From Microglena sp. YARC (lineage: Eukaryota > Chlorophyta > Chlorophyceae > Chlamydomonadales > Chlamydomonadaceae), in contig CM039464.1 of assembly GCA_022414725.1 (NCBI GenBank), positions 49,474,499 to 49,538,498 of the forward strand: DNA of 64,000 nucleotides, written 5' to 3'. The position numbers and the translations under genes were made by a program. The first letter of the stretch is position 1; each line of letters begins with the position of its first letter. This document shows positions 21,402-31,286 of this stretch, in pieces. The notes under the pieces are model-generated. The model saw nothing but the letters and a program-made list of their open reading frames with translations, did not search any database and had not been told where the DNA came from.

Positions 21402-21406
21402 ACTAG

Positions 21407-23844
21407 AAGCCTTGGCAAGCTATAACAAGGAGAACCAGGTAAATTGCCAATCCCCTGGTATTGAGCCCTGTTGGGTCTCCATAAAGCGTCTGCACTGTAA
21501 GATACTTAGAGAGGGAGTGGACTGTGTCCGCCAGTCGGAGAGCACACAATCTAAAATAGTAAACATATAGTACAATTGGCAAGGGATCGCCTCGGGCAGT
21601 AATTTTAAAGTTGGGAAAGGAATTAACCCCAGGAGGTGAGTCTCTCGACACAAACCAGCGGCACTAAGGGTTCTGTTCAAATAGCGTTAGTTGCCACTTC
21701 AATAAAAGAGGAAGTGCACTAAGGGTATTTACCAGGCGCCTACTTTTTGTGTGCAGTAGTCCCTCACAGCCGCTTGTTCCGTTCGTAGTTTCGTGGCTTT
21801 GTGGGTGGGTGCATTTATTTATTATTTCCTTTATCGGCCCCAGGCCCTTGCCCGGCCAAACTGCTCCTCGACCAAACGAACATTCACCGCTACCCCTACT
21901 GACCACGGCAAACAAGCTCCTGAGCTCCATGCCATGTTGAGGATTGGAACTGCTTCATTGTGCTGGTAAAAATTGTAAAAGCAAATGCTTGCTTGTAAAA
22001 TGAAATCACAAAGCCTCCCTCTCATGCATTTCAGCACTGCCTGTCAATCTATCACGGTCTAAAGCTCCGTATTAAATTTCAAGATTATGTGGCATGTATT
22101 AATAGTAGATAAACAGGTCCTCGGGGTGTTTAACTACTCCCCTCACACATGGTTATTGGTTAAACAACTGTTTAGGGTGTGTAAACAGGTGTTCAGGGTG
22201 TTTAAGTGGGTCGGGTGTTTAACTACCCTAGTTGAGCATGTAGGTGTTGACTTTTTGAGCATGCTAAACAGGGTAGTTAAACACCCTGGGCACCTGCTTA
22301 ACTACCCTGAACAGGGTGCAGGCTGACGTAGGGTTAGGCTCCTCATCCGGTATAACCTGTGTAGCAGTTGAGTCTCTCCTACATTGAGGGCGGTAAATAT
22401 GTGACGTTTGGTGCGTTGTGTCATAGCCATCACTTCGATCAGAACTGTGTTTGGCGTTTTCATCTATACATTTCAGTACATTTTGCCCTGTCTATTTCGG
22501 GCATCTATCGGGCATAGGTGCGGTACGATACAACCGAATCTGTCCCCACACATCGAACCCTGAGTAGACCCGAGTAGAGCCTAACTTGGATTCCTTCCGC
22601 TAGCGAGGCACTTCTTCGAATTCCGTTCAACCGTTGACTTGGCAATTCAGTTCAGTTCAGGCGATTGCGCAAATTATTCAAAAGACTCAATGCGCATTGC
22701 CTGTTCGTCCTTGATGTGTGATGTTGTCTAAGATTCAAAGAGAGAGAGAGAGCTGATGGGGGTGGTGCTGGTGATTGACCAGTACTGGTCACGCTAGGGC
22801 TGCCTCAGTATGGAGACAGCGAGATGGGGTTAGCAGGCGAGCTGCTCGAAAGCGCTCTCAACGGATGACGAGCCCTCACCTCCAGAGTGTCAAGAAACTG
22901 TGTGTAAGCGGTTACCCGTACCCTGTGCTCGCTAGCGCAGCCTTCCGCCAGCATCAACGGCCCAGACGACGTAGCTTGGCAAAGTTCTTAATAGATGATA
23001 TCTGAAAGCCAGCTGGAAAATAGCAAGCAAAGTTCATTGGCGAAGCTCTTAATAGGTGATATATGAAAGCTGGATGAAAAATAGCACGCACAGTTGATTT
23101 TGTACAAGCATGACTTGTTCTGAACTGACCTCCTGTTCGCCGAAATTCGCGCAAGTCCCATGGCCCGAATCTTCGGCTGCACCTTCGGCTTCGCTCCAGC
23201 TTCGATGCCTCGCTGCCGGAAGGAATCTTAGTTACTTACTTTTTTTTAATACCTTATCAGTCAGTCAGTCAGTCAGTCAGTCAGTCAGTCAGTCAGTCAG
23301 TCAGTCAGTCAGTCAGTCAGTCAGTCAGTCAGTCAGTCAGTCAGTCAGTCAGTCAGTCAGTCAGTCAGTCAGTCAGTCAAGTCAAGTCAGTCAGTCAGTC
23401 AATCTTTTACTTTTTCGGGCAGCACTTAAAACGTACTATAAAAACGCACTATAAAAAGTCGAAGTCCCGAGCCGTGGCCAGACATTGGTTGACATTGATA
23501 CAACCTGTGCGATCCCCACAACCCCGCCGGCAAGCTCGGATATCCCTCAGCGCTCAGAGATTCAAGACAACCAAGTAAGTGGCGAGCCTCCCCCTCCCCT
23601 TACTTACTATTTACTACCAACGTCAATCAAGCGCGGCTTTTTTTCGGTTGCTAGGTCAGTCTCTGGCAGTGATCGGCAGTGATTTTCATAAGCCCGGATT
23701 TCAGATGCTTGGGTGGACCATCGCGCATGCCATGTACATAGTGTTTACGTCTGTCAGATGCTTGGCTGAAGCATCGCGTGTGCCTGCTACTTCATGTTTA
23801 CGGATTTCAGATGCTTGGGTAGTTGGGTGGAGCATCGCGCCGCC
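21407..23844. other. Intergenic with simple repeats, no gene supported
   Basis: Short GTGTTTAACTACCC-type repeats occur at 22120-22320. A segment at 22350-22400 resembles 54965-55015. Two 63-bp copies (GGCAAAGTTCTTAATAGATG type) lie at 22975-23095, and a (TCAG)n microsatellite of about 150 bp at 23256-23402. No ORF here has a convincing domain or splice pattern. Confidence 0.6.
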
Positions 23845-24055
23845 AGATATTTTTTGGCGGAGCCCCCTTTGGTTTACCCATTTGTCCGTCCGACCGACCG
23901 ACCGACCATCCGTCTGGCCGCGATGAAGCCTGACACGTCAGCCAACGGTCTCGTAACTATCTCGCTTCCGTTGCCACCTGTCGTTCCGTCGCGATCGCTC
24001 TCCGCCATTTTTTTGCGTTGCAGGCGACACTGCATAGAAATTGTACTGAATCCAC
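23845..24055 (-). repeat. Dispersed repeat family A, copy 3
   Basis: Shares GTTGCCACCTGTCGTTCC and CTCTCCGCCA with the other copies, and the GGCGGAGCCCCC end. Confidence 0.75.
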
Positions 24056-24468
24056 TGAATTCGCTGAATCCCCCCCCCCCTCCACACACACACACCCACC
24101 CGCCCCCCACCCCCCACCCCCCACCCCACCCCTCTATGTTCTCTGCGTTCCGCTGATTATCTGCGCTCTAGTGCGCCCGCGCCCGCCCCCCCGATCACCA
24201 CACCACACCTGGCGCGCCCAATCCCCCTCCCCCCCATTTAATTTGCTGTTGATTTGCTGTTGATGATTCATTTATCCCTGCTGGCTCTGTTACGGGTTTG
24301 GTGGGGCATTCCTGACTATTTTAGCCGGAGCCATGCGTCGCCATGCAGTGACGCATGGGTCCGGCTAGCGCGTCGCAGACAAAAAAAGTACCAGGTACTT
24401 AAGGTATCAGGTCCTGATCTTCTTACCTGCTTACCACATATCTACCTACCTATCCGGCAGTTATCATC
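24056..24468. other. C-rich stretch and KatG-like upstream region
   Basis: A poly-C/CA tract (24070-24130) is followed by a piece at 24290-24390 (AGCCGGAGCCATGCGTCGCC) related to 55660-55700. The last 60 bp before the ATG at 24469 are pyrimidine-rich; no TATA box is evident. Confidence 0.5.
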
Positions 24469-24747
24469 ATGCCTCGTTCGCTGCTTCTGATGGCTGCACT
24501 ACTGGCAGCTCTGATGCACCATTCCCAAGGCAAGTCGCCAAAGTGCCCGTTCATGGCAGCCACCCCCCAGGGCTACCACGGTGCCGCTGGTGGGGGCTCT
24601 ATTCCAGGAGGCTTCGATGCGGGAGCCTTTGCCGCAGTGGACTGGAGCGCCTTGCGGTCGGACATCGAAAGCTTGCTCACGGACTCCCAGGAGTTCTGGC
24701 CTGCTGATTTCGGCAACTACGGACCACTGTTCATCCGGCAAGCGTGG
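24469..24747 (+). CDS. Catalase-peroxidase (KatG)-like, first exon with signal peptide
   Basis: The 93 codons begin with a hydrophobic leader ([20 protein letters not shown]), which suggests secretion. A KCPF motif follows, as near the N terminus of KatG proteins. Then comes [20 protein letters not shown] leading to [11 protein letters not shown], which matches the region before the distal haem triad (Arg-Trp-His). Arg and Trp are present; the His would be in the next exon. The exon ends TGG|GTGAGT in phase 0. I found no continuing exon before the mobile-element block, so the gene either has a very long intron or is truncated. Known family members use haem to remove hydrogen peroxide. Confidence 0.7.
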
Positions 24748-26320
24748 GTGAGTTAGGCAGTAGCCTGATAGGACGGAATTCCCGAAGCTGATTAGCAGCT
24801 ACCTTTCCCGAAATTTTCAATTCAAACTTGTTTTCGCTTTAGCTTTGGGGCTGAAGCCCAAGTTCCACCGTGTCCGGGGGGGGGGTAATGAAATAATGCA
24901 CCAGCGGAGGTGCCGCGCGAACACGAAGACAGACACGATTGCATCCTCCGCCCCAGATCGTTGCCGCCCCTTCTTCCCCCTGAAAAACAAAATAACGCGC
25001 AGCCCCCCGTAAGAAAAAGAAAAAAAATAACGCCGTAAGCTCGTTGTTACATTGCCCAGGCCAAGAACTGGTTATTTCTTTTCCGATGTCTCCGCGAGAA
25101 CCAAAAGCAAACGCAAAGCAATTTCCATAGTTAACATCGTATTTTCGCATCCTGCCGTGGTCCGTGGCGAAAGCTGCCCGGAAGTCCCGATGGTACACGA
25201 TCGTACGTAAGTGACTGCCGCGAGCTCAACAGAGCACAGATCGATCCAGGGAATCGATCAATCGCAATCAAATTGTGCCATCCATCATATTACCTGAAGT
25301 TGAATTGTCAGAAACTGCGTGATTCTGCCTCTCGTTCCGACTGCGGGTCGGTACGTCAGCCTGTAAGGGCTGGAAATGGCTGGCATGGTGCTTGTGTATG
25401 TCAAATGGGTGACCTTCTCAACTTCTACACCAAATCCACCTGGGTAGAATCTGCTGGGAGGGTGCAAACTAGTGCTCTGCAACTTGGATTGCGTTTCCTA
25501 CTTGCATGAGACTCCTATAACACAAGATATGTGCCATTTGGGGTCAAATTATACGATGTGTGCCAAATCCTATCTGAAACCCAGAGCGGGTAGGCGGAAT
25601 TCTCAAATTCAAGGTACAGAATTCGAACTTCTTGGTGTTTTGAAAACCCAAATCCAAATCATCCGCCCAATGGCAATAACAGAATGATGGGCCATTGCTA
25701 ATGTGTCTGCTTAGTGCGGCTGAATGGACCAGCCAGCTTGTAAAACTTGAGATGACATCATCCCTATTCTTCTTGCTACTTTCCAAGAAACTTTAACAAT
25801 GTTCCTTAGCCATGTTGGTGGGGATTTGTGTTGGGTTGGTGGCTGGGAATTTGGATTGGTTAAGGGGTGTGTAGGGTGCAGAGGAAGATACTCCAAACTA
25901 TCATCCCAAGCAGTGATGCAGTGTTGTAATGTAACAGCTTATTTTGTTGATTAAGAGAGGATAGTTGGAAGCCCCCCCCCCCCCCCCAGAAGATGAACAG
26001 GGCTGATGATGTAAGCAAGTGCATTCAATCCATCTGATCATATGTTAACAGAATGAGTGTGTCTGCGTCTGTGGATGACTGGCCATTGCTCATGGGTTCA
26101 GTGTTCTGTTGTTTTGATTTGTTGGGGTTCAGTCCACCAATGCTTGTTTTGCATACAGTCCTTACCAATATTGAGGTTGGGAAAGTCTATTGGGCTTATT
26201 TGGCTGTACCTTCACTGGATATACTGTTAAAGCCAACAAACCTGCTGCTATATTCGGCATTAAGCCTATTTAGCCTACCCCTGGATTGTAACAACAAACA
26301 TGCATACATGCATACTACTA
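24748..26320. other. No gene recognised downstream of the KatG-like exon
   Basis: Mostly unique sequence, with a poly-C run at 25973-25987. A copy of the AGCCTACCCCTGGATTGTAAC phrase at about 26270-26292 is followed by TACATGCATAC. I searched for the HSAGTYR-type continuation of the peroxidase and did not see it. Confidence 0.5.
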
Positions 26321-26329
26321 GTACATATA

Positions 26330-26353
26330 TATAGTAGGTATATATGTATATAC

Positions 26354-26405
<52 letters not shown>

Positions 26406-26409
26406 ATAC

Positions 26410-26472
<63 letters not shown>

Positions 26473-26521
26473 ACTAGTACGGTAGCCCGAGTGGCCGGTG
26501 GCCACACCTACTCTCACGAAG

Positions 26522-26559
<38 letters not shown>

Positions 26560-27055
26560 CCATAGTACAAGTGCCCGTTAGGCCTTTGGGCGCACCTATT
26601 TAGGGCTGGTTACATAATGGTTTACACTTGAAGCCCCCCCACAATCACACACACCACCCACCAAACCATTATCCGCCCCTCCCCCCTTCCCTCCGTTGGC
26701 CACACCTGTTTTGGGCTGGGTTGCAAAACGGTTTTCTCTGCAGTGCATGCAACTCAAAACATTGACGGACGCCTATCCCTTGCGATGGTCTCCCTTGTGC
26801 ACCGACAAGCAACAAACACCACAGTACCCCCCCCCCCCCCCACCCACCCACCCACCCACCCACCCAACCATGTACCCCCGCCCACAGACATACTCCCTTA
26901 CTCTTCCTGACATATCTCCTGACTCCATCCCTAGCCCCACCCCAGCCATCCCCACCAGCCCCCACCCTCTCCCAGTCTCACCCCCACCCCCACCCCCCCC
27001 CCCCAACCCCCCCACCCTCCTACACGCACCCACAAGCACACACACTCCATATCTG
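26330..27055. repeat. TA microsatellite and C-rich tracts
   Basis: (TA)n with interruptions lies at about 26330-26480, poly-C at 26522-26556, and CCCA/CCACCC tracts at 26825-27010. No gene supported. Confidence 0.85.
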
Positions 27056-27063
27056 CCTCATAT

Positions 27064-27259
27064 ATATAAGTAAGTTATGGCACTAGCGGCACGACGGCAT
27101 CTTTCCCGAGTATATAGAAAATTCCAAAAAATGCAAAAGAAGGGTAGGTAAATTCCGCGACTGTCTAGCGATGGCCCGGGCTATTTGTTTTTGTGGGCGT
27201 TCTGTTCGTCTTTCTCTCAAATGATCATGCCAGTACCAACAATTCGCCTAAGATTCGGG
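27064..27259 (+). repeat. Outer inverted repeat, left
   Basis: Inverse match to 40788-40980; the last shared bases are CGCCTAAGATTCGGG. Confidence 0.9.
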
Positions 27260-27352
27260 GACAGTGGGCAATGTGGGACAGGGAAAATCTGGAGCGAATC
27301 AGCGTTACAGAGCTAGTGCGCATCAAACAGCGGTACAAAAGCTAGTTAACTT

Positions 27353-28105
27353 CTAGGCATTCCTCTCTGCCGCGCTCTGGAACATAGCATTCTCATCTAA
27401 TCTTCCGCCAAGCGTGAGGTCGCACATGGGGGTCGACACACCAAAGCTGACCTCCTCCTCCTCTTCTGGTTGGGATGCGAACAAGTCCTGTGGCTTGGGC
27501 TTTTTAGCTGACGCATTCTTCGCGTCGTTCCTCCTCTGCGAACATGGCAAGCAATTACGATGAGCAAAAGCAATGTTAGGCAAACTGTAACAAGCTAGAA
27601 AGAGGTATCGATATGCTAGTTACCTTGTTCGCAGCTTTAATCGCTATATATCTGACTCGCTGAGATCCTTCGCATTCGCAGCCTCCTCTGCGAGCTCCTG
27701 CTCGATTAGCTCCGGTGTCTCAGCACCTGTGCATTGCTCGCAGCCTCCAAATCACGTCTGTACATGATGTCGATGAGTTGTTTGTTCATCTCGCGCTGTT
27801 GCCGCAGTGACAACAAATGGGTGTTCCGAGACTAGCGTGATATAGTTGGTTGTCATGTCACTGCAGCAATACTTAGCAGCAGTGACGATGCATGATGGCC
27901 TTCCGCATGTGGCATCCTTTCTTCCTACTTCAATTTGTTTCTTGGCAAAGTCTCTCTGTAGAGGGATCGTATGCGATGCATTTGTGGGTCCTTGGTGCCA
28001 TTTGAGAATGTCGCAGTTGCTAGAAAGAAATGAATGGACTCCGGACTCGTGTGGGACCTTATCCACATTCGATTGAAAAAGAATGACACAGAATGATATT
28101 TCACG
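27353..28105 (-). pseudogene. Spliced gene fragment between outer and inner inverted repeats
   Basis: On the minus strand, 27353-27535 is an open exon (RRNDAKNASAKKPKPQDLF, an acidic EEEEEV stretch, then stop). It is preceded by TTCGCAG and joined to AACAAG|GTAACT at 27624 by an 88-bp intron. Further upstream, coding-like text is visible in shifting frames (REMNKQLIDIMYRRDLEAAS near 27800; KKQIEVGRKDATCGRPSC near 27930). The fragment stops at the inner PLV repeat, as if interrupted by it. No domain recognised. It could be the C-terminal part of a transposase of the outer element or PLV cargo. Confidence 0.4.
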
Positions 28106-28106
28106 A

Positions 28107-28184
28107 CAAAATACGACAAAATACGACAAAATACGACAAAATACGATTCATTACACTTTGTTACACCTTTCTACTCTCCGCGCA
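28107..28184 (+). repeat. PLV terminal inverted repeat, left
   Basis: The outer part is a direct repeat of ACGACAAAAT (about four units, one extending outside to 28103). The inner part is unique, ending CTACTCTCCGCGCA. Perfect inverse of 40588-40665. Confidence 0.95.
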
Positions 28185-28185
28185 C

Positions 28186-28485
28186 TTACATCATGACTTT
28201 GCCTATTCCCTGTGCTACTCTCCCTATCCCGCTAGCTTTAGACAGGATTTTCTCTGCTTCCGGTGAGAAGCCATGTAACGCACTTCCTACTGATCGTATC
28301 CCATCCGCCACGGCACTTTGCCGAGAATGTCCGCTATCCCCGCTGCGGCGTTAGAGACCGGTATAGAGAGCTGTCCCACCTTCCGAGCTACACCTCCACC
28401 GAAATCTGCTACCTTCCTAACCACATTCCCGAAAGTGCCTACAGCCTTACCAACGCCAGATTTTGAGAGTATTAAAGAATCCCAT
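28186..28485 (-). pseudogene. PLV small Gly/Ala/Val-rich protein, frameshifted
   Basis: From ATG at 28485 (MGFFNT) to TAA at 28186 is exactly 100 codons long. The coding text changes frame twice with compensating indels: GKAVGTFGNVVRKVADFGGG, then GIADILGKV, then GFSPEAEKILSKASGIGRVA. Amphipathic, Gly/Ala/Val-rich text of this kind is common among small capsid-associated or membrane-active proteins of polinton-like and adeno-like viruses, but I cannot assign it. The stop lies 2 bp inside the terminal repeat. An AT-rich TATATTA precedes the start. Confidence 0.5.
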
Positions 28486-28503
28486 TAATATACTCTTTTG
28501 ATA

Positions 28504-29330
28504 TTATTTGATGGAAAGTAAAAGCAATTTCTGGTCTATGGATTTCAAAATTGATAAAATAGAATTCATAGGATCATTATCAGATTCATAATCTATTCTG
28601 AGAGTGATGCTCCAGTCGTAGGGAAAAGGCCCTATAGAGTCTTTATGTTCATCTTTAATGCTCAAACTCAATTCTGACACATGTGAGGCGCTTGTATAGA
28701 AAGAAAAGTCGTCTGCTGTATTCTGATAAATGATATTGGCAAAACTTTCAACATTAACTGGTAGGCGGATCAATACATCACTCTCTTGCATATTGTTTTG
28801 ACGAAAATTGTTGACAGCACTGTTAGTTACCTTGGGTAAATTGTGATGGATTGTCAGGAAACTTTCAAGATTTAAACGCAATGGAAAGGAGCTAATAATG
28901 GAGCACCACCAGGTGTTCGTGAGGCAGAAACCCAAACAAATAACTACTTTTATCTTTGAATTCGAATGAATACCCTGGCCCAGGAGGGTTGAATATACAA
29001 AGCCCGTTTGTTTCATTATGGGTTAGTGTCCATCCCGTAAGCAACACACCCAATTCTGTCAGCCAAGAATCAAGGGTATAGTTTCCCAATTGGAATTCTG
29101 ATTGATGTCTTGGTACATTGTTGTTAACAATAAAGTCATTGTTACTTGCTATAATCGAATAAAAACACCTGTTGATGATGACATCTGCAACTGTGACTTT
29201 CGTCCCTCCCTCCATAGGGATTTTGCAGGACTCCTGCAGGCAATGATGTTGTGAAATTGTCAGGCGTTCCACTTGTTCGAAACGTGCTTGATATGTACAA
29301 CAATTGTGTTTTCAAGACAGGTGGAGACAT
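28504..29330 (-). pseudogene. PLV probable structural protein, frameshifted
   Basis: It starts at ATG 29330 right after TATAAA (MSPPVLKTQLLYISSTF). The frame moves once near 29215 and again near 28930. The central text FQLGNYTLDSWLTELGVLL, then TNGLCIFNPPGPGYSFEFK and SSYLFGF, follows a pattern I recall in PLV and virophage virion proteins (YTL-x-x-L... then F-x-F-x-x-x-SS-x-x-LLGF). The C-terminal half is a separate domain ending LSILKSIDQKLLLLSIK. Function is inferred only as virion-related. Confidence 0.5.
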
Positions 29331-29348
29331 TTTATAATATGGGATATA

Positions 29349-29593
29349 TTATACTGTAACATTTTGTATTGTAACCAAGCCATCTAAAACCTCAGTACCA
29401 GAAACAGGTTTAATTTTATTCAGCAAGTCTTTCCTGATAGCTTTCTTGTCCCTATACAACAATGGTTTATTGATATGTACAGAAATAGCTACATCTACCA
29501 AGTATTCAGGTAGACAGGAGACATGTCTAAAATTGCAGCTCTGAAGTTTTTGTATTCATTCGTTTGCTTGTATTCTTGTGTCAAAGAGGCCAT
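29349..29593 (-). pseudogene. PLV small hypothetical protein, one frameshift
   Basis: MASLTQEYKQTNEYKNFRAA from ATG 29593, then a frame change near 29517 into LVDVAISVHINKPLLYRDKK, ending TAA at 29349. No known domain. It lies between the ATPase and the structural gene on the same strand. Confidence 0.45.
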
Positions 29594-29647
29594 TCTTTAA
29601 CAATCAGTTAGAAAAATAAAATGTCTTATTGCAGGTTCAGAACAATA

Positions 29648-30490
29648 TCAAAGTTTTTCTTGAACCTTTTTTAGTTTGTCTCCTGTGAAATCTATAACAA
29701 GAGAATCATGCTCATCCTGTGTTGCATGTTATATACAGCCTCTCAAACTTCTTCAAGGTGAGAGTAGAGCTGACTTCATCATGAAGATCTACCAATATTT
29801 TGGTTGATGCAAACTTGAATAAAACGAACAATGAAGTATTGGTTCTGATGCTCTTGGGTATAGCTTTCAAATTCTGTGAGCAAATCATGATGTTTATACC
29901 AAATGCCTGTTCTTCAAAACCAAGTTTGTCAATACTGATTTACCCACACTTTTGAATGCACTACTACCCACCCAGATCATCCAATACAAAATAATTTATT
30001 GCACCGTTTGGGTATCTACAAGTAGGCTTTTGGTATGCAGTTCTCTCGAGAAAAATCTATCTCATCAAATGTCAATGCATCTATTTTTCCATTGAAAAAC
30101 TTTGACCAAACTTGCAAATCTTTCTTGTATTCTGCAGTGTTTTGTTTTTTCTTGTTTGATGTCTTCTATAACTTCTAAAAGCTTGGAGTCACTGTAATCA
30201 TTTACAATATCAGAAGGATCAATCTTCAGACAATTGAATACTGGATTTGCATCATGCGTGGGGCTAAAAACAATAACTCTCATAGCTTGGTTTTATCAAA
30301 ACCCGCAAGCTCATATTGTTTCAATAATTGGCAAACAGAATATGTTTTACCAGTCCCTCGGCTCCCAATGAAAAGGGCTACAAAATAGTTGCGTGGCAGG
30401 GACGTGTTTTAAACATTGTGGGTAAGTGTTTGGCTTATAAACGAGTTTTTTATGAATAAAATTACTGACTGCGTTTTCTGTGATATTCAT
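29648..30490 (-). pseudogene. PLV genome-packaging ATPase (FtsK/HerA type), multiple frameshifts
   Basis: The gene length is 281 codons, normal for this family. Visible in order: N-terminal MNITENAVSNFIHKKLVYKP; Walker A in ALFIGSRGTGKTYSVCQLL (about 30340-30400); VIVFSPTHDANPVFN; Walker B in NYFVLDDLGG (about 29960); NIMICSQNLKAIPKSIRTNT; and the C-terminal VDLHDEVSSTLTLKKFERLY. These blocks lie in different frames, implying about seven indels. Known members pump DNA into the capsid. As drawn the gene cannot make a full protein. Confidence 0.85.
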
Positions 30491-30516
30491 CTATTTTTAC
30501 AGGACATAATATTTTA

Positions 30517-30669
30517 CTAAAAAGGGCATTGTGACCCAGGGAAGAGTGATTGATAAGCCAGTCGTTTCCCATCATTCATTATTTTCTGTCTAAACAGTTC
30601 AACAGTTTCCTCCTGGCTTATTTTTGGAACTTTTGTAACGTTCAAGCGTTTTTTAATTTGTCTTGACAT
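30517..30669 (-). CDS. PLV small basic protein, 50 aa
   Basis: An intact short ORF from MSRQIKKRLNVTKVPKISQE to SLFPGSQCPF and stop, just upstream of the ATPase on the same strand. No domain recognised. It could be a separate gene or the remainder of the coiled-coil gene to its right. Confidence 0.4.
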   Translation of the reverse strand: MSRQIKKRLNVTKVPKISQEETVELFRQKIMNDGKRLAYQSLFPGSQCPF

Positions 30670-30674
30670 CTGTT

Positions 30675-31018
30675 TCACTTCAACTTCTTTCTGATTCTGG
30701 CTGGGGAATCATCTGTTATCACCTGTTCGTCTTCGTCAGAGTCATCATCACTAACAACAATAGTTGTCTTCAGTTTCTTATTGACTGCCTTCTTACGAAG
30801 TTTCATCTCAGTAGCCTTTTCTTGTTGCTTTACTTGTTTCTCCTGTTTCTGGAGCTGTTTCTCTTGTCTACTGATTTCTCCTAATTCTTTTCTCTTGGCC
30901 CAAGCTTTTTCCCGTGCTCTTGCTAGTACTCTTTCTGCTTCTGAGACATGACCTCTTTGCTTTGGTTGAATCACTTCACATCCTCCAAATTGTTACTGAG
31001 TTGTTCAATATCCTCCAT
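30675..31018 (-). pseudogene. PLV charged coiled-coil protein, one frameshift
   Basis: The likely start is ATG 31018 directly after TATATAT (MEDIEQLSNNLEDV). One frame change near 30975 leads into the open part VSEAERVLARAREKAWAKRK. That part continues as a long K/E/Q helix, likely coiled coil, then an acidic SDDDSDEDE patch and a basic end RIRKKLK. It stops at 30675. Function unknown. Confidence 0.55.
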
Positions 31019-31071
31019 ATATAATTTCAAGTTAGAAATAATAGAAAAAATTACTGGAATTTACAAAATGG

Positions 31072-31278
31072 TCACTGGAATTTTGGAACCACAGGAGATG
31101 TCCTCAGGATGTGTATGGCTTTGGGCTTGTTGGGTAAAGGACGACCCCACAGCAACTCAGTCTCATGTAACGGTTGTCGGATCATTCTCCTACCTACATA
31201 GTTTGTAGCTGGTTGGGCATATTTAATGGCTCTATTAGGCCATGTTTCTAGACAGAGAGGTAGCAAATATTTATCCAT
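31072..31278 (-). CDS. PLV hypothetical protein, 68 aa
   Basis: Intact ORF starting after TATATAAA at 31278 (MDKYLLPLCLETWPNRAIKY) and ending at 31072 with TSPVVPKFQ. Rich in Pro and Arg, no domain recognised. It could be truncated by an indel near its end. Confidence 0.5.
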   Translation of the reverse strand: MDKYLLPLCLETWPNRAIKYAQPATNYVGRRMIRQPLHETELLWGRPLPNKPKAIHILRTSPVVPKFQ

Positions 31279-31286
31279 TTTATATA

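Larger units (their letters stand above)
16817..21406 (+). mobile_element. Ty1/copia-like LTR retrotransposon, lacking INT and RT
   Basis: Two 228-bp LTRs (16822-17049 and 21174-21401) start TGTTATTG and end AATAACA or AGTAACA. They differ at four positions by my alignment (about 1.8 percent). A perfect 5-bp target duplication ACTAG lies at 16817-16821 and 21402-21406. A primer-binding site candidate follows the 5' LTR and a purine tract (GGGGGGGA) precedes the 3' LTR. The interior codes for a zinc-knuckle gag, a protease-like segment in another frame and an unrecognised ORF. I found no integrase, reverse transcriptase or RNase H motif in the 4.1 kb, so this is a fairly recent, non-autonomous element. 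Confidence 0.92.

Noticed and set aside
16811..21420. Larger 11-bp repeat AGCCTTGGCAA on both sides of the LTR element as target duplication
   Set aside because: It is not adjacent to the LTR ends on both sides; the adjacent perfect ACTAG is the better target duplication.
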